Shown here piece after piece: positions 25,888 through 34,354 of a DNA stretch of 64,000 nucleotides. Positions within the stretch are counted from its first letter, which is position 1; each line of letters starts with the position of its first letter. Source of the stretch: Nocardia otitidiscaviarum NBRC 14405 (GTDB taxonomy: Bacteria > Actinomycetota > Actinomycetes > Mycobacteriales > Mycobacteriaceae); contig NZ_BAGD01000043.1 of NCBI RefSeq assembly GCF_000308635.1, positions 19,369-83,368 of the forward strand. The letters are read 5' to 3'. The translations under genes and the position numbers were made by a program. The notes beneath the pieces are model-generated. The model was not told where the DNA came from and made no database searches. It saw only the letters and a program-made list of their open reading frames with translations.

Positions 25888-26760
25888 GTGTTGCCGATCA
25901 CGGAGAAGAATGATTTGAAGCCCGACACCCGGTCGCTACCGACCCCATCCGCCGCACGGATCGTGCGCGACAACTTCTCCGGAACCGTCGTGTCCTCCCT
26001 GCGTACCTTCGGACGGGCCGCCGGTATCGCCCAGGAGACCGTCACCGGAGCGGTGAGCGATATCGCGCGCGGGCAGTTCCAGTGGCGGGAGGCCATCATC
26101 CAGGCGTGGCGGCTCATCACCGTCACCGCGCTGCCCGCGATCCTCATCGCCATCCCCTTCGGCGTCATCGTCTCGGTGCAGGTCGGCAATATCATCCACA
26201 CCCTCGGCGCGGATTCGCTGCTGGGCGCGGCGGGCGGGCTCGGCGTCATCAAGCAGGGCGCTCCGCTGGCCACCGGCTTCCTGCTCGGCGGCGCGGGCGC
26301 GGCGGCCATCGCCGCCGACCTGGGGGCGCGCACCATCCGCGAGGAGATCGACGCGCTGAACACCATGGGCATCAGCCCGATTCACCGGCTGGTCATCCCG
26401 CGCATGGTGGCCATGCTGTTCGTGGCCCCGCTGCTGAACATCCTCATCATCTTCGTCGGCGTCCTCGCCGGATACGCGGTCGCGGTCGGCGGCCAGAACG
26501 TCACGCCGGGCAGCTACTGGGCCACCTTCGGCTCCTTCGCCACCACCGCCGACGTGTGGGTGTCGCTGGTGAAGGCGGTCATCTTCGGCTTCCTGGTGGT
26601 CGTCATCGCCTGTCAGCGCGGACTCGAGGCCAAGGGCGGCCCGCGCGGTGTGGCCGACGCCGTGAACGCCGCGGTGGTGCTCTCGGTGGTGTCCATCGTC
26701 GTGGTGAACCTGGTCGCCACCCAGATCACCGCCATGTTCCTGCCCACGAGGCTGGCATGA
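25888..26760 (+). CDS. yrbEA: YrbEA, MlaE-type permease of the Mce transporter
   Basis: The first of two inner-membrane permease subunits of an Mce lipid importer. The 290-residue product has five to six helices and the MlaE core: GVIVSVQVGNIIHTLGADS, AGAAAIAADLGARTIREEIDALNTMGISPIHRLVIPR (the EExDA coupling region that meets the MceG-type ATPase) and the final hydrophobic helices. The start is unsettled: GTG at 25888 has a poor ribosome site, whereas TTG at 25915 has GGAGAAG six bases upstream and would remove nine residues. It overlaps yrbEB by four bases (ATGA). The ATPase is not in this window. Confidence 0.93.
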   Translation: MLPITEKNDLKPDTRSLPTPSAARIVRDNFSGTVVSSLRTFGRAAGIAQETVTGAVSDIARGQFQWREAIIQAWRLITVTALPAILIAIPFGVIVSVQVGNIIHTLGADSLLGAAGGLGVIKQGAPLATGFLLGGAGAAAIAADLGARTIREEIDALNTMGISPIHRLVIPRMVAMLFVAPLLNILIIFVGVLAGYAVAVGGQNVTPGSYWATFGSFATTADVWVSLVKAVIFGFLVVVIACQRGLEAKGGPRGVADAVNAAVVLSVVSIVVVNLVATQITAMFLPTRLA

Positions 26761-27623
26761 CCACATCGACCTACGTCCCCAAGGGACTCGGCTGGTTCGC
26801 GCGCTTCTATCGCCGCCGCGGGCTGATTCTGCGCCGCATCGAGAATCTCGGCTTCGTGCTGGCCTTCGTCTGGCAGGTGCTGTCGTCGATTCCGTTGACG
26901 CTGCAGCGCTATCGCGACGAGACCATGCGCGCCATCACCAATATGACCTGGGGCCGCGGCTCGGTCATCGTGGGCGGCGGCACCGTCCCCATGATGATCG
27001 TGCTCGGCCTGGTCATGGGCGCGTCGGTGGCGGTGGAATCGTTCGCCACCCTGGACATGCTCGGCATGGGACCGGTGACCGGTCTGGTGTCGGCCTACGC
27101 GACCACGCGCGAACTCGCGCCCATCGCGGCCGCGATCGGCTTCGCCGCGCAGGCGGGCTGCCGGATGACCGCCGAGATCGGCTCCATGCGCATCTCCGAG
27201 GAGATCGACGCCATCGAATCGCTCGGCCTGCGCTCGGTGCCGTTCGTGGTCACCACCCGCGTGCTGGCCGGTGCGGTCGCCATCATCCCGACCTTCCTGA
27301 TCGCGCTCATCCTGTCGTACCTGTCCTGCCGCGGCCTGATCACGCTGGTGCACGGGTCCGCCGCGGGCGTGTACGACCACTATTTCTTCCAGTTCGTCAC
27401 CGGATTCGACGTGATCGCGGCGGTGATCAAGGTGGCCATCTTCGCCACCGTGGTCATCCTCATCCACTGCTACTACGGGTTCTTCGCCACCGGCGGCCCG
27501 GAGGGCGTGGGCATCGCGTCGGGTAAGGCGGTGCGGGCCAGCTCCGTGGCGATCGTCGCCATCGACATGGTGCTGTCCATCGCGCTGTGGGGCTTCAACT
27601 CGGCGATCACGTTCACGGGGTAG
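26757..27623 (+). CDS. yrbEB: YrbEB, second MlaE-type permease
   Basis: A 288-residue permease partner of YrbEA. Core features are GGGTVPMMIVLGLVMGASVAVE, CRMTAEIGSMRISEEIDAIESLGLRSVPFVVTTR (again an EExDA coupling helix) and a final pair of helices. ATG at 26757 is inside the yrbEA stop. It ends two bases before mceA, leaving the whole run co-transcribed and translationally coupled. YrbEA and YrbEB together form the channel through which substrates collected by the Mce proteins enter. Confidence 0.94.
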   Translation: MTTSTYVPKGLGWFARFYRRRGLILRRIENLGFVLAFVWQVLSSIPLTLQRYRDETMRAITNMTWGRGSVIVGGGTVPMMIVLGLVMGASVAVESFATLDMLGMGPVTGLVSAYATTRELAPIAAAIGFAAQAGCRMTAEIGSMRISEEIDAIESLGLRSVPFVVTTRVLAGAVAIIPTFLIALILSYLSCRGLITLVHGSAAGVYDHYFFQFVTGFDVIAAVIKVAIFATVVILIHCYYGFFATGGPEGVGIASGKAVRASSVAIVAIDMVLSIALWGFNSAITFTG

Positions 27624-27625
27624 GG

Positions 27626-28660
27626 ATGCCGAATTACGGAATGCCCGGGGTCGCGGTGGACCGCGGCCGGGCGATGAAGGTGGGAGCCGTCGCGGTCGCG
27701 GTGGTGCTGGCCGTGACCGCGGCCTGGTACGGGATTCGCGCCATGACCGCCGATACGGGACTGCGCATCTCGCTGCACACCGAGCAGATCGGTGACGGCG
27801 TGCTGGCGGGCACCCAGGTGCGCCTGGACGGCGTGCTGGTCGGCAAGGTCGTGGAGATCACGCCCGCCGCGCGCGGCACCCAGCGCATCGCCCTGCAGCT
27901 CGACGAGTCGCGGTTGTACGGTCTGGACGACTCGCTGCTGGTCGACTACGCGCCGCAGAATCTGTTCGGCATCAGCGAGATCGAGCTGCGCCGTGGGGCG
28001 GGCGGCGCGCCGCTGCGCACCGGCACCGAGATCGACCTCACCGGCGCCGAGTCGGCGGCCGTCTACGACGCCACCATGGGTTCGCTGCTGCGCAGTATGT
28101 CGCAGGTCGGCGATACGGTGCTGACTCCGCAGCTGGCCACGGTCATCGCGCAGGTCGCGGCCGACGTGGAGGCGTTCACGCCGCTGGCGCAGGCCATCGT
28201 GACCGCCTCGCGCACCGTGGTGGACAACCAGAAGATGCCGCCCTCGCAGCTGTTCGGCAATCTCGGCCCGGCCTTCGACGGCGGTGGCCGGTTCGCGGGC
28301 GCGGCGGTCGAGGTGGTCGACGTGATCCGCAGTATCGAACGGCTGCAACAGGATCGCGAATCCTACGACCACGGGGTGGACATCGTGGTGAACAAGCTGC
28401 TGCCCACCCTGTCGGAAACGCTGGGGCAGGCCGGAACCCAGCTCTCGGCCACCACCGACACCCTCGCCGCCATCCTGTCGGTGCTGGCGCGGATGGTGCC
28501 CGCGCCGCAGCGCACCGCCGCCGAGCTGACCGAACTGCTGCACCGGCTGCGCGCCGCCATGCCGGACACCCCGAACGGTCCGGTGCTGAATGTCGAAGTG
28601 GATCTGCGCGGCGTGCCCGCCGTGGCGGTGCCGCTCCTGGGTGCGGGAGGTGGCCGATGA
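27626..28660 (+). CDS. mceA: MceA, MCE-domain lipid-transport protein
   Basis: A 344-residue envelope protein anchored by one N-terminal helix (GAVAVAVVLAVTAAWYGI). The MCE domain follows, about residues 45-125 (GLRISLHTEQIGDGVLAGTQVRLDGVLVGKVVEI split over strands; NLFGISEIELRRG), then a long helical region that builds the tunnel across the periplasm. The short C-terminal tail has no RGD or Pro-rich extension. It starts two bases after yrbEB and overlaps mceB by ATGA. The cargo of this particular system is not evident from sequence. Confidence 0.92.
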   Translation: MPNYGMPGVAVDRGRAMKVGAVAVAVVLAVTAAWYGIRAMTADTGLRISLHTEQIGDGVLAGTQVRLDGVLVGKVVEITPAARGTQRIALQLDESRLYGLDDSLLVDYAPQNLFGISEIELRRGAGGAPLRTGTEIDLTGAESAAVYDATMGSLLRSMSQVGDTVLTPQLATVIAQVAADVEAFTPLAQAIVTASRTVVDNQKMPPSQLFGNLGPAFDGGGRFAGAAVEVVDVIRSIERLQQDRESYDHGVDIVVNKLLPTLSETLGQAGTQLSATTDTLAAILSVLARMVPAPQRTAAELTELLHRLRAAMPDTPNGPVLNVEVDLRGVPAVAVPLLGAGGGR

Positions 28661-29652
28661 AGGTGGGGGCCGCCGCCTGGCGGCTGGGACTGTTCGCGGT
28701 GGTGATCGTGGCCGTGCTGGCCATGGTCATCCAGCTCATCGAACGGCCCGTCGCGGGCGAGACCGAGGCGCACGACGCGCTGTTCACCGATGCCAACGGC
28801 CTCAAGGTGGGCGATGACGTGCGCATGTACGGCGTGCAGGTGGGCAAGGTGCGCAGCATCGACCTGGACGGCACCCGGGCGCGCGTGCGCCTGACCGTCA
28901 AGACCGACGCGGCCATCTACGACAACAGCAAGCTGGCCATCCGCTACCAGAACCTGACCGGTCAGCGCTACATCGACCTGCAACAGCAGCCGCGGCCGGG
29001 GGTGCGCCTGCCCGCCGACGCCACCGTCGGCGTCGAGCAGACGGTGCCGTCCTTCGACGTCACCAGCCTGTTCAACGGCCTGCGTCCGGTGCTGGCCACC
29101 ATTTCCCCCGAGGCGATCAACCAGTTCACCGCCAGCATGGTGGCGGTGATCGAGGGTGACGGCAGCGGCGTCGGCCCGGCCCTGGACGCCATCGGCCAAC
29201 TCGCCTCCTATGTGGACAACCGCCAGCAGGTGATCGGCACCCTGATCCGCAATATGTCTGAGCTGTCGGACAAGGTCGGCGGCCGGGTGCACCACCTGGT
29301 GCCGCTGCTGGCCCGACTCTCGGACATCTTCGAATCGTTGCGCGAGAACATCGGCGGCCTGGCGCAATTCGCGGTGACCGCGCCGTCGGTGCTGGCCCCC
29401 GTCGACTCGCTGCTGCGCACCCTGGGCCTGGCCGAGGGCAATGACGTGGACGAGCTGATCCGTCGGCTGTTCCCCGATCCGCAGGAGGCGGTGGCGGTGT
29501 TCGGGCGGCTGCCCGCGGTGCTGGCCGCCGCGGACGCCGCGCTGCCGTCGGCCTCGGGCTGGACACCGCAGTGCAGTAGGGGAACCGCGGAGCTGCCGGG
29601 TCTGCTCCAGGTGCTGGTTTCCGGACAGCGGGTGGTGTTGTGCAACGGATGA
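28657..29652 (+). CDS. mceB: MceB, MCE-domain protein
   Basis: A 331-residue member of the Mce hexamer. The signal-anchor is LGLFAVVIVAVLAMVIQLIE; the MCE domain (TDANGLKVGDDVRMYGVQVGKVRSI; YQNLTGQRYIDLQ) covers about 40-120; helices follow. Two C-terminal cysteines (PQCSRG and VVLCNG) are typical of MceB and C proteins and may form a disulfide. The ATGA overlap on each side fixes the start at 28657 and couples it to mceA and mceC. Confidence 0.92.
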   Translation: MKVGAAAWRLGLFAVVIVAVLAMVIQLIERPVAGETEAHDALFTDANGLKVGDDVRMYGVQVGKVRSIDLDGTRARVRLTVKTDAAIYDNSKLAIRYQNLTGQRYIDLQQQPRPGVRLPADATVGVEQTVPSFDVTSLFNGLRPVLATISPEAINQFTASMVAVIEGDGSGVGPALDAIGQLASYVDNRQQVIGTLIRNMSELSDKVGGRVHHLVPLLARLSDIFESLRENIGGLAQFAVTAPSVLAPVDSLLRTLGLAEGNDVDELIRRLFPDPQEAVAVFGRLPAVLAAADAALPSASGWTPQCSRGTAELPGLLQVLVSGQRVVLCNG

Positions 29653-30665
29653 GACTGTCGAGCCTGCTGCCCCGCGAGAGCAGGGTCATCGACGACCACA
29701 CCCGCAAGCGCCGGGAGCTGCGCCGCGGCGTCGTCGGCGCGATCCTGCTCGCCATCTGCCTGCTGGCGGTGGGCGCGCTGTACGTGGTGCCGTTCGGAAA
29801 GCACACCTACACCGCGGAATTGACCGAGGCACAGTCGGTGAAGGCCGGTGACGATGTGCGCATCGCCGGCATCTCGGTCGGCGAGGTGGAATCGCTGGAG
29901 CTGAAGCCGGACCGGGTCGTCATGCGCTTCACCGTGAATTCCAATGTGTTCGTGGGTGATCAGACCTCGCTGGACATCCGCATGCTCACCGTGGTCGGTG
30001 GCCATTACGTGGCGATGTTCCCGGCGGGGGAGCGGCCGCTGGGCGACGCCCCGATCCCCGCGGACCGAGTCCGGCTGCCCTACAGCCTGATCCAGACCTT
30101 CCAGGCCGCGGCCGCGCCGTTGCAGCAGCTCGACGGCGACTCGCTGCACCGCAATCTGACCGCGCTCGGCGATTCGCTGGAGACCGCGCCGGACACCCTG
30201 CGCACCACCCTGGACACGCTCGGCACCTACGTCGACGCGTTGAACCGGCAGCGCACCCAGGTCTCGAACGCCGTCGCGGTGCTGGACGAGTACGTGCGCA
30301 TGTACGACGGCGCGAAGACCGATCTCGGCCGTCTCATGGACAATGCCAACCTGCTGGTCACGGTACTGCTGGACAAGCACGCCGAGATGGCAGAGGCGAT
30401 CCGGCTGCTCAGCGGCGTGCTCGACCGGGTGGCCGTGCTGGGCCCGGTGTGGAACGACCAGCTGAAGACCAGGGTCACCGACGCGGTGGCGGCACTGCGC
30501 GGCCTCAGCGGCGAATTCCAGCCCATGCTCACCGCCGCGCAGGGTTTGCAGGACAAGTTGTCGCAGTTGGTGATTCCCGACGGCGGGGTCGGTGTGGACC
30601 GGTCCGACCGGACCATCACCGCGCCCGCCGCCATCTGCGTACCGCTGCCCGGGAGGGACTGCTGA
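29649..30665 (+). CDS. mceC: MceC, MCE-domain protein
   Basis: A 338-residue Mce protein. A basic cytosolic start (RKRRELRRG) leads into one helix (VVGAILLAICLLAVGALYVV); the MCE domain has AQSVKAGDDVRIAGISVGEVESL and MLTVVGGHYVAM. The C-terminus has two cysteines (ICVPLPGRDC). ATG at 29649 overlaps the mceB stop; its own stop shares one base with the mceD ATG. No Pro-rich tail of the sort seen in many MceC proteins is present. Confidence 0.91.
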   Translation: MRLSSLLPRESRVIDDHTRKRRELRRGVVGAILLAICLLAVGALYVVPFGKHTYTAELTEAQSVKAGDDVRIAGISVGEVESLELKPDRVVMRFTVNSNVFVGDQTSLDIRMLTVVGGHYVAMFPAGERPLGDAPIPADRVRLPYSLIQTFQAAAAPLQQLDGDSLHRNLTALGDSLETAPDTLRTTLDTLGTYVDALNRQRTQVSNAVAVLDEYVRMYDGAKTDLGRLMDNANLLVTVLLDKHAEMAEAIRLLSGVLDRVAVLGPVWNDQLKTRVTDAVAALRGLSGEFQPMLTAAQGLQDKLSQLVIPDGGVGVDRSDRTITAPAAICVPLPGRDC

Positions 30666-31750
30666 TGTTCAAGCGGATGCTCGGATCGCAGGCGTTCATG
30701 TCGGTCGCCGGGGCGCTGGTGATCGTGCTCGTCGCCCTGGTCGGCTATGTCGTCATCTTCGACCCGATGAAGAAGACCATCTCCTACACCGCGATCATGC
30801 CCGACGCGGTGGGCCTGTACGTGGGCAACAAGGTGACCATGCGCGGCATCGCGGTCGGCACCGTGGATTCGGTCGAGCCGGAGAACGGCAAGGTGACCGT
30901 CGGTTTCTCGGTGGACGCGGACCATCCGGTGTACGCCGACGCCGCCGCCACCACCGTCGCCGAATCGATTGTGGCCGACCGGAATCTGGCGGTGCTGTCC
31001 AGCGGTGCGGATCGGGCGCTGTGGGATCCGGCCCGGCCCATCACCAATACCCTCACTCCCAAGAGCATCACCGAGACGCTGACCGCGCTGGCGGATCTGT
31101 CCGCCGAGATCCAGCGCCCCGACGCCCCGGACGCGCTGGGCCGCGGCCTGATCGCACTCGACGACGCCACCCGGGGCACCGGCCGCGAGATCAACGACAT
31201 CGTCAACAAGCTGGGTGCGGCCATGGCCGCACCGGACGCCGATATCGCGCATCTGGTGGGCATTTTCGACTCCTTCGCCTCGGTGGCGGAGAAGGTGGAG
31301 ACGCACTGGGGCGATCTGCGCAGCATGCTGCTGCGGCTGGCTCCGGCGCTCACCATCGCCAGCGACGAGCTGATCGGTCCCGGTGCGGTGCTGGTCGACC
31401 GGCTCGGCGCGGTGCTGCCGATGCTCAACGACCTGGTCGTGCTGGCGGGCGATCCGATCATGGACGCGCTCAACGACGCCGTGCCCATGGTGCGGCTGCT
31501 GCGCGCGAATATCGGCTCGCTGTCGGAGGTGGTGCGCAAGCTGCCGGTGATCACCTCGGTGGCGCAGGCGGTCACCGGTCCCGACGGCATCACCTACGGG
31601 TCGCCGCGGGTGGCGCTGCCCGCGCCGGACGCCGAGCAGGTGTGCGCGGCGATCGACGCCGTCGCACCCGGTCGGTGTGCGAGCGCGGCGAACGGCATGG
31701 TCGAGATTTCTCTGGTTCAGCTGGTGCTGGGAACGGCGGGTGCGCGATGA
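30665..31750 (+). CDS. mceD: MceD, MCE-domain protein
   Basis: A 361-residue Mce subunit. The helix SVAGALVIVLVALVGYVVIF is followed by the MCE domain (DAVGLYVGNKVTMRGIAVGTVDSV; IVADRNLAVLSSG), then a long alpha-helical region. The C-terminal part has a pair of cysteines (EQVCAAIDAVAPGRCAS). ATG at 30665 shares its A with the stop of mceC; the end overlaps mceE by ATGA, so the subunits are probably made in fixed proportion. Confidence 0.91.
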   Translation: MFKRMLGSQAFMSVAGALVIVLVALVGYVVIFDPMKKTISYTAIMPDAVGLYVGNKVTMRGIAVGTVDSVEPENGKVTVGFSVDADHPVYADAAATTVAESIVADRNLAVLSSGADRALWDPARPITNTLTPKSITETLTALADLSAEIQRPDAPDALGRGLIALDDATRGTGREINDIVNKLGAAMAAPDADIAHLVGIFDSFASVAEKVETHWGDLRSMLLRLAPALTIASDELIGPGAVLVDRLGAVLPMLNDLVVLAGDPIMDALNDAVPMVRLLRANIGSLSEVVRKLPVITSVAQAVTGPDGITYGSPRVALPAPDAEQVCAAIDAVAPGRCASAANGMVEISLVQLVLGTAGAR

Positions 31751-32808
31751 CGGCGAAACTCTTGCGCCGCACCGGAATCGCGGTGCTGGCGGCGGCGCTG
31801 CTGGCCGGTGTCGGCGGCTGTGGCTTCGATCCCGCCTCGGTGCCGGTGCCCGGCACCACGGTGTCGGGGCCCACCTATCGGCTGCACATCGAGTTCGACA
31901 ATGTGCTGAATCTGCCCGCGAAGGCGAAGGTCATCGCCAATGGCGCGATGGTCGGCACGGTGGCCGGGGTGCGGGTGGTGGACGCCGCGCAGGCCCCCGC
32001 CGGTCGCGGTGGCTACGTGGTGGTGGATGTCGACATCTCCCGCGCGGTGCGGCTGCCCGCCACCACCGTGGCCGAACTGCGGCAGAACACCGTGCTCGGC
32101 GACATCCACCTGGCGCTGACCACTCCGACCGACGGTTTCGGCGATCTGCTGTCCGACGGCGGCACCATTCCGCTCGAGCGCACCGCGCCGCCGGTGCAGC
32201 TCGAGGACACCATGGCCGCGCTGGCCACCTTCACCCAGGGCGGCGCGATCGACCAACTCCAGGACATCATCCACCGGTTCAACGCGGTGCTGCCGCAGGA
32301 TCCGGCCGAGACCAAGCGGATCGCGCAGGTGCTCGCCGCCGACGCCGTCGATCTGGCCGCCAACCTGGACCAGGTCGATCTGCTGCTCAACGGACTCGGC
32401 ACCAATGCGCAGGTGCTGCACGACAAGATGGGCTTCCTGGACCATGAGCTGAGCCAGGTCTCGGTGGACCAGATGAACGGCATCACCCATTCCATCGACG
32501 GGGTGGCGGGCCTGTTCACCGCGCTCGGCACGCTGGGCACCTCGCTGACCTGGCTGGCCCCCATCGCCACCTCGGGTGATGCGGCCGCGCAGGCGTTCGT
32601 GCCGCTGGCGGTGTCGGGTGCGCCGCTGGACCTGTCCGCGCCGGGCAATCTGAATCTGCTCATCGCGCTGTTGCGGGACAAGGTGATTCCGTTCTTCGAA
32701 CAGGGCGCGAAGGTGAACGTCACCGGGGTGTCGGTGAATTCGGTCGGTAGGGACGAGCAGGTGGATCGCATGGTCGCCACCCTGCGCATGATCGGAGCCG
32801 TGCGATGA
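31747..32808 (+). CDS. mceE: MceE, Mce-family lipoprotein
   Basis: The lipoprotein of the set, as MceE is in all mce operons. Residues 1-25 form a type II signal with lipobox AGVGGC, so Cys25 should be lipidated. The MCE domain (FDNVLNLPAKAKVIANGAMVGTVAGV; ELRQNTVLGDIHLAL) spans about 45-135, then helices. The product has 353 residues. ATG at 31747 overlaps the mceD stop, and ATGA couples it to mceF. Confidence 0.92.
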   Translation: MTAKLLRRTGIAVLAAALLAGVGGCGFDPASVPVPGTTVSGPTYRLHIEFDNVLNLPAKAKVIANGAMVGTVAGVRVVDAAQAPAGRGGYVVVDVDISRAVRLPATTVAELRQNTVLGDIHLALTTPTDGFGDLLSDGGTIPLERTAPPVQLEDTMAALATFTQGGAIDQLQDIIHRFNAVLPQDPAETKRIAQVLAADAVDLAANLDQVDLLLNGLGTNAQVLHDKMGFLDHELSQVSVDQMNGITHSIDGVAGLFTALGTLGTSLTWLAPIATSGDAAAQAFVPLAVSGAPLDLSAPGNLNLLIALLRDKVIPFFEQGAKVNVTGVSVNSVGRDEQVDRMVATLRMIGAVR

Positions 32809-33761
32809 AATGGGGATCGCTGGCCTCGCTGGCCGGTATCGGCGTCGTCACCGTGGTCGGCGCGAGCTATCTGACCTTCGGTGTGGTGCGGGCGGATCCG
32901 TTCGCGGAGTTCACCGACGCCGCCATGGTGCTGCCGAATTCGGGATCGCTCGAGGTGGGTTCGCCGATTCTGCTGACCGGTGTCGAGGTCGGTGAGGTGA
33001 CCGCCGTGCGGGGCACCGCCGACGGGGTGGAGGTGCGCTTCCGGGTGGCCGCGGATCGGCGGGTGCCGACCGACAGCACCGTCGTCATCGAACACCTGTC
33101 GGCGCTGGGCGAACCGTACGTGGAGTTCCGGCCCAACGGCTCAGGTGGCCCGTATCTCGCCGACGGCCAGCGATTGGACGCCTCCACGGTGCGTCCGCCG
33201 CTGTCCATCCCTGAGGTCGCCCGGCTGGTCACCAAGACCATGAACCAGCTCGACCCGGAGGCGGTCGGCTCCCTGGTGAGCACCCTGGGCGATGCCTTCA
33301 TCGGCACCGACGGCGCCATGCCCGCCCTGCAACGGTCCGGTGATCTGCTGGCCGCGGCCATTATGAGCCGGGAGCCCAAGATCGCCCAGCTACTGAACAG
33401 CTTCCAGGCCGCGGCAGCCGATATCGACGGTATGGGCGAGGCCACGGGAGCCGCCGCCCCGGCATTCGTCGAGTTCTCGCATGCTCTGACCGCCCTGGTC
33501 GAGGCGGTCGGTAGACTGGTCGACGGTGCCCCCGGACCCGATGCGTATCTGGCCGACAACGGGCTGGCTACCTTCCTGGCCCGGCTGAACGACTGGTTGC
33601 GGCAGGCCGGACCCGAATTGAAGACCCTCGCACCCGCCCTGCAACCCCTGGCGGACGCGGTGCGCAGCACGGGACCCCAGATCGATATCAGCACCCTGAT
33701 CTCGCAGGCGCTCGCCGACACCGGTGACGGTGCCGTGCGCGTGCGGGTGACTGTGAAGTAG
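32805..33761 (+). CDS. mceF: MceF, MCE-domain protein
   Basis: The sixth Mce subunit, 318 residues, which is short for MceF. Its anchor is LASLAGIGVVTVVGASYLTFG; the MCE domain includes NSGSLEVGSPILLTGVEVGEVTAV and HLSALGEPYVEFRP. The helical domain ends soon after ISQALADTGDG with no long tail. ATG at 32805 overlaps the mceE stop. A Mce-associated protein follows after 13 bases. Confidence 0.9.
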   Translation: MKWGSLASLAGIGVVTVVGASYLTFGVVRADPFAEFTDAAMVLPNSGSLEVGSPILLTGVEVGEVTAVRGTADGVEVRFRVAADRRVPTDSTVVIEHLSALGEPYVEFRPNGSGGPYLADGQRLDASTVRPPLSIPEVARLVTKTMNQLDPEAVGSLVSTLGDAFIGTDGAMPALQRSGDLLAAAIMSREPKIAQLLNSFQAAAADIDGMGEATGAAAPAFVEFSHALTALVEAVGRLVDGAPGPDAYLADNGLATFLARLNDWLRQAGPELKTLAPALQPLADAVRSTGPQIDISTLISQALADTGDGAVRVRVTVK

Positions 33762-33774
33762 TAGGAGGAAGCGG

Positions 33775-34341
33775 ATGTCCGAGGACGCCGAGAAGCGCGA
33801 CGCCACCGCGGCGACCGCGCGCAAGACCGTGTCGCTGCCGGTGTCCACCCTGGTGGCGGGGGCCGTCGCGGCGGTGCTCGTCGCCGTGGCCGTCGTGACC
33901 ACCGGCCTGTGGCTGTCGGCGCGCGGCGACCTCGACGACATCCATGCCGCGACCGCCGCCGAGCAGCACGCCGAGCAGGTCGCCACCGACTACGCGGTCG
34001 GTGCGTCGAATATCGACTTCGCCGATCTCGGCGCCTGGCAGGGCCGCTTGAAGGCGAACACCACCGGCAAGCTGTCCGAGCAGTTCGACGCGGCGGGGCC
34101 GAAGCTGTCCGAGGCGCTCACCGTCCTGAAGTGGACCTCCAGTGCCACGCCCATCGCGGCCAAGGTGACCGGTCGGGACGGCGACGCGTACCTGGTCGAC
34201 GTCTTCCTCGATGTCACCAGCACCAATGCCCAGAATCCCCAGGGCGTCAAGACCACCGTCACCTACAACGTGACGGTCAACCCCGACGGCTGGACGATCG
34301 CCGACGTCGGCGGCATGGATATGACGCTGCCGCAGAAGTAG
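33775..34341 (+). CDS. Mce-associated membrane protein (Mas)
   Basis: A 188-residue accessory protein of the kind found after mceF, thought to stabilise Mce complexes. A hydrophilic start leads to one helix (LVAGAVAAVLVAVAVVTTGLWL), a short coiled-coil-like stretch (ATAAEQHAEQVATDYAVG) and an NTF2-like outer domain ending in GWTIADVGGMDMTLPQ. ATG at 33775 has AGGAGGA upstream. Most mce operons carry two or more such genes; only one is present here. The next gene is convergent 13 bases away. Confidence 0.88.
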   Translation: MSEDAEKRDATAATARKTVSLPVSTLVAGAVAAVLVAVAVVTTGLWLSARGDLDDIHAATAAEQHAEQVATDYAVGASNIDFADLGAWQGRLKANTTGKLSEQFDAAGPKLSEALTVLKWTSSATPIAAKVTGRDGDAYLVDVFLDVTSTNAQNPQGVKTTVTYNVTVNPDGWTIADVGGMDMTLPQK

Positions 34342-34354
34342 GGGCCGGGCTCCC

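Noticed and set aside
25888..34341. Naming the mce operon mce1, mce3 or mce4
   Set aside because: No adjacent diagnostic gene (fadD5, steroid-degradation genes or mce regulators) is present, and type cannot be told by eye.
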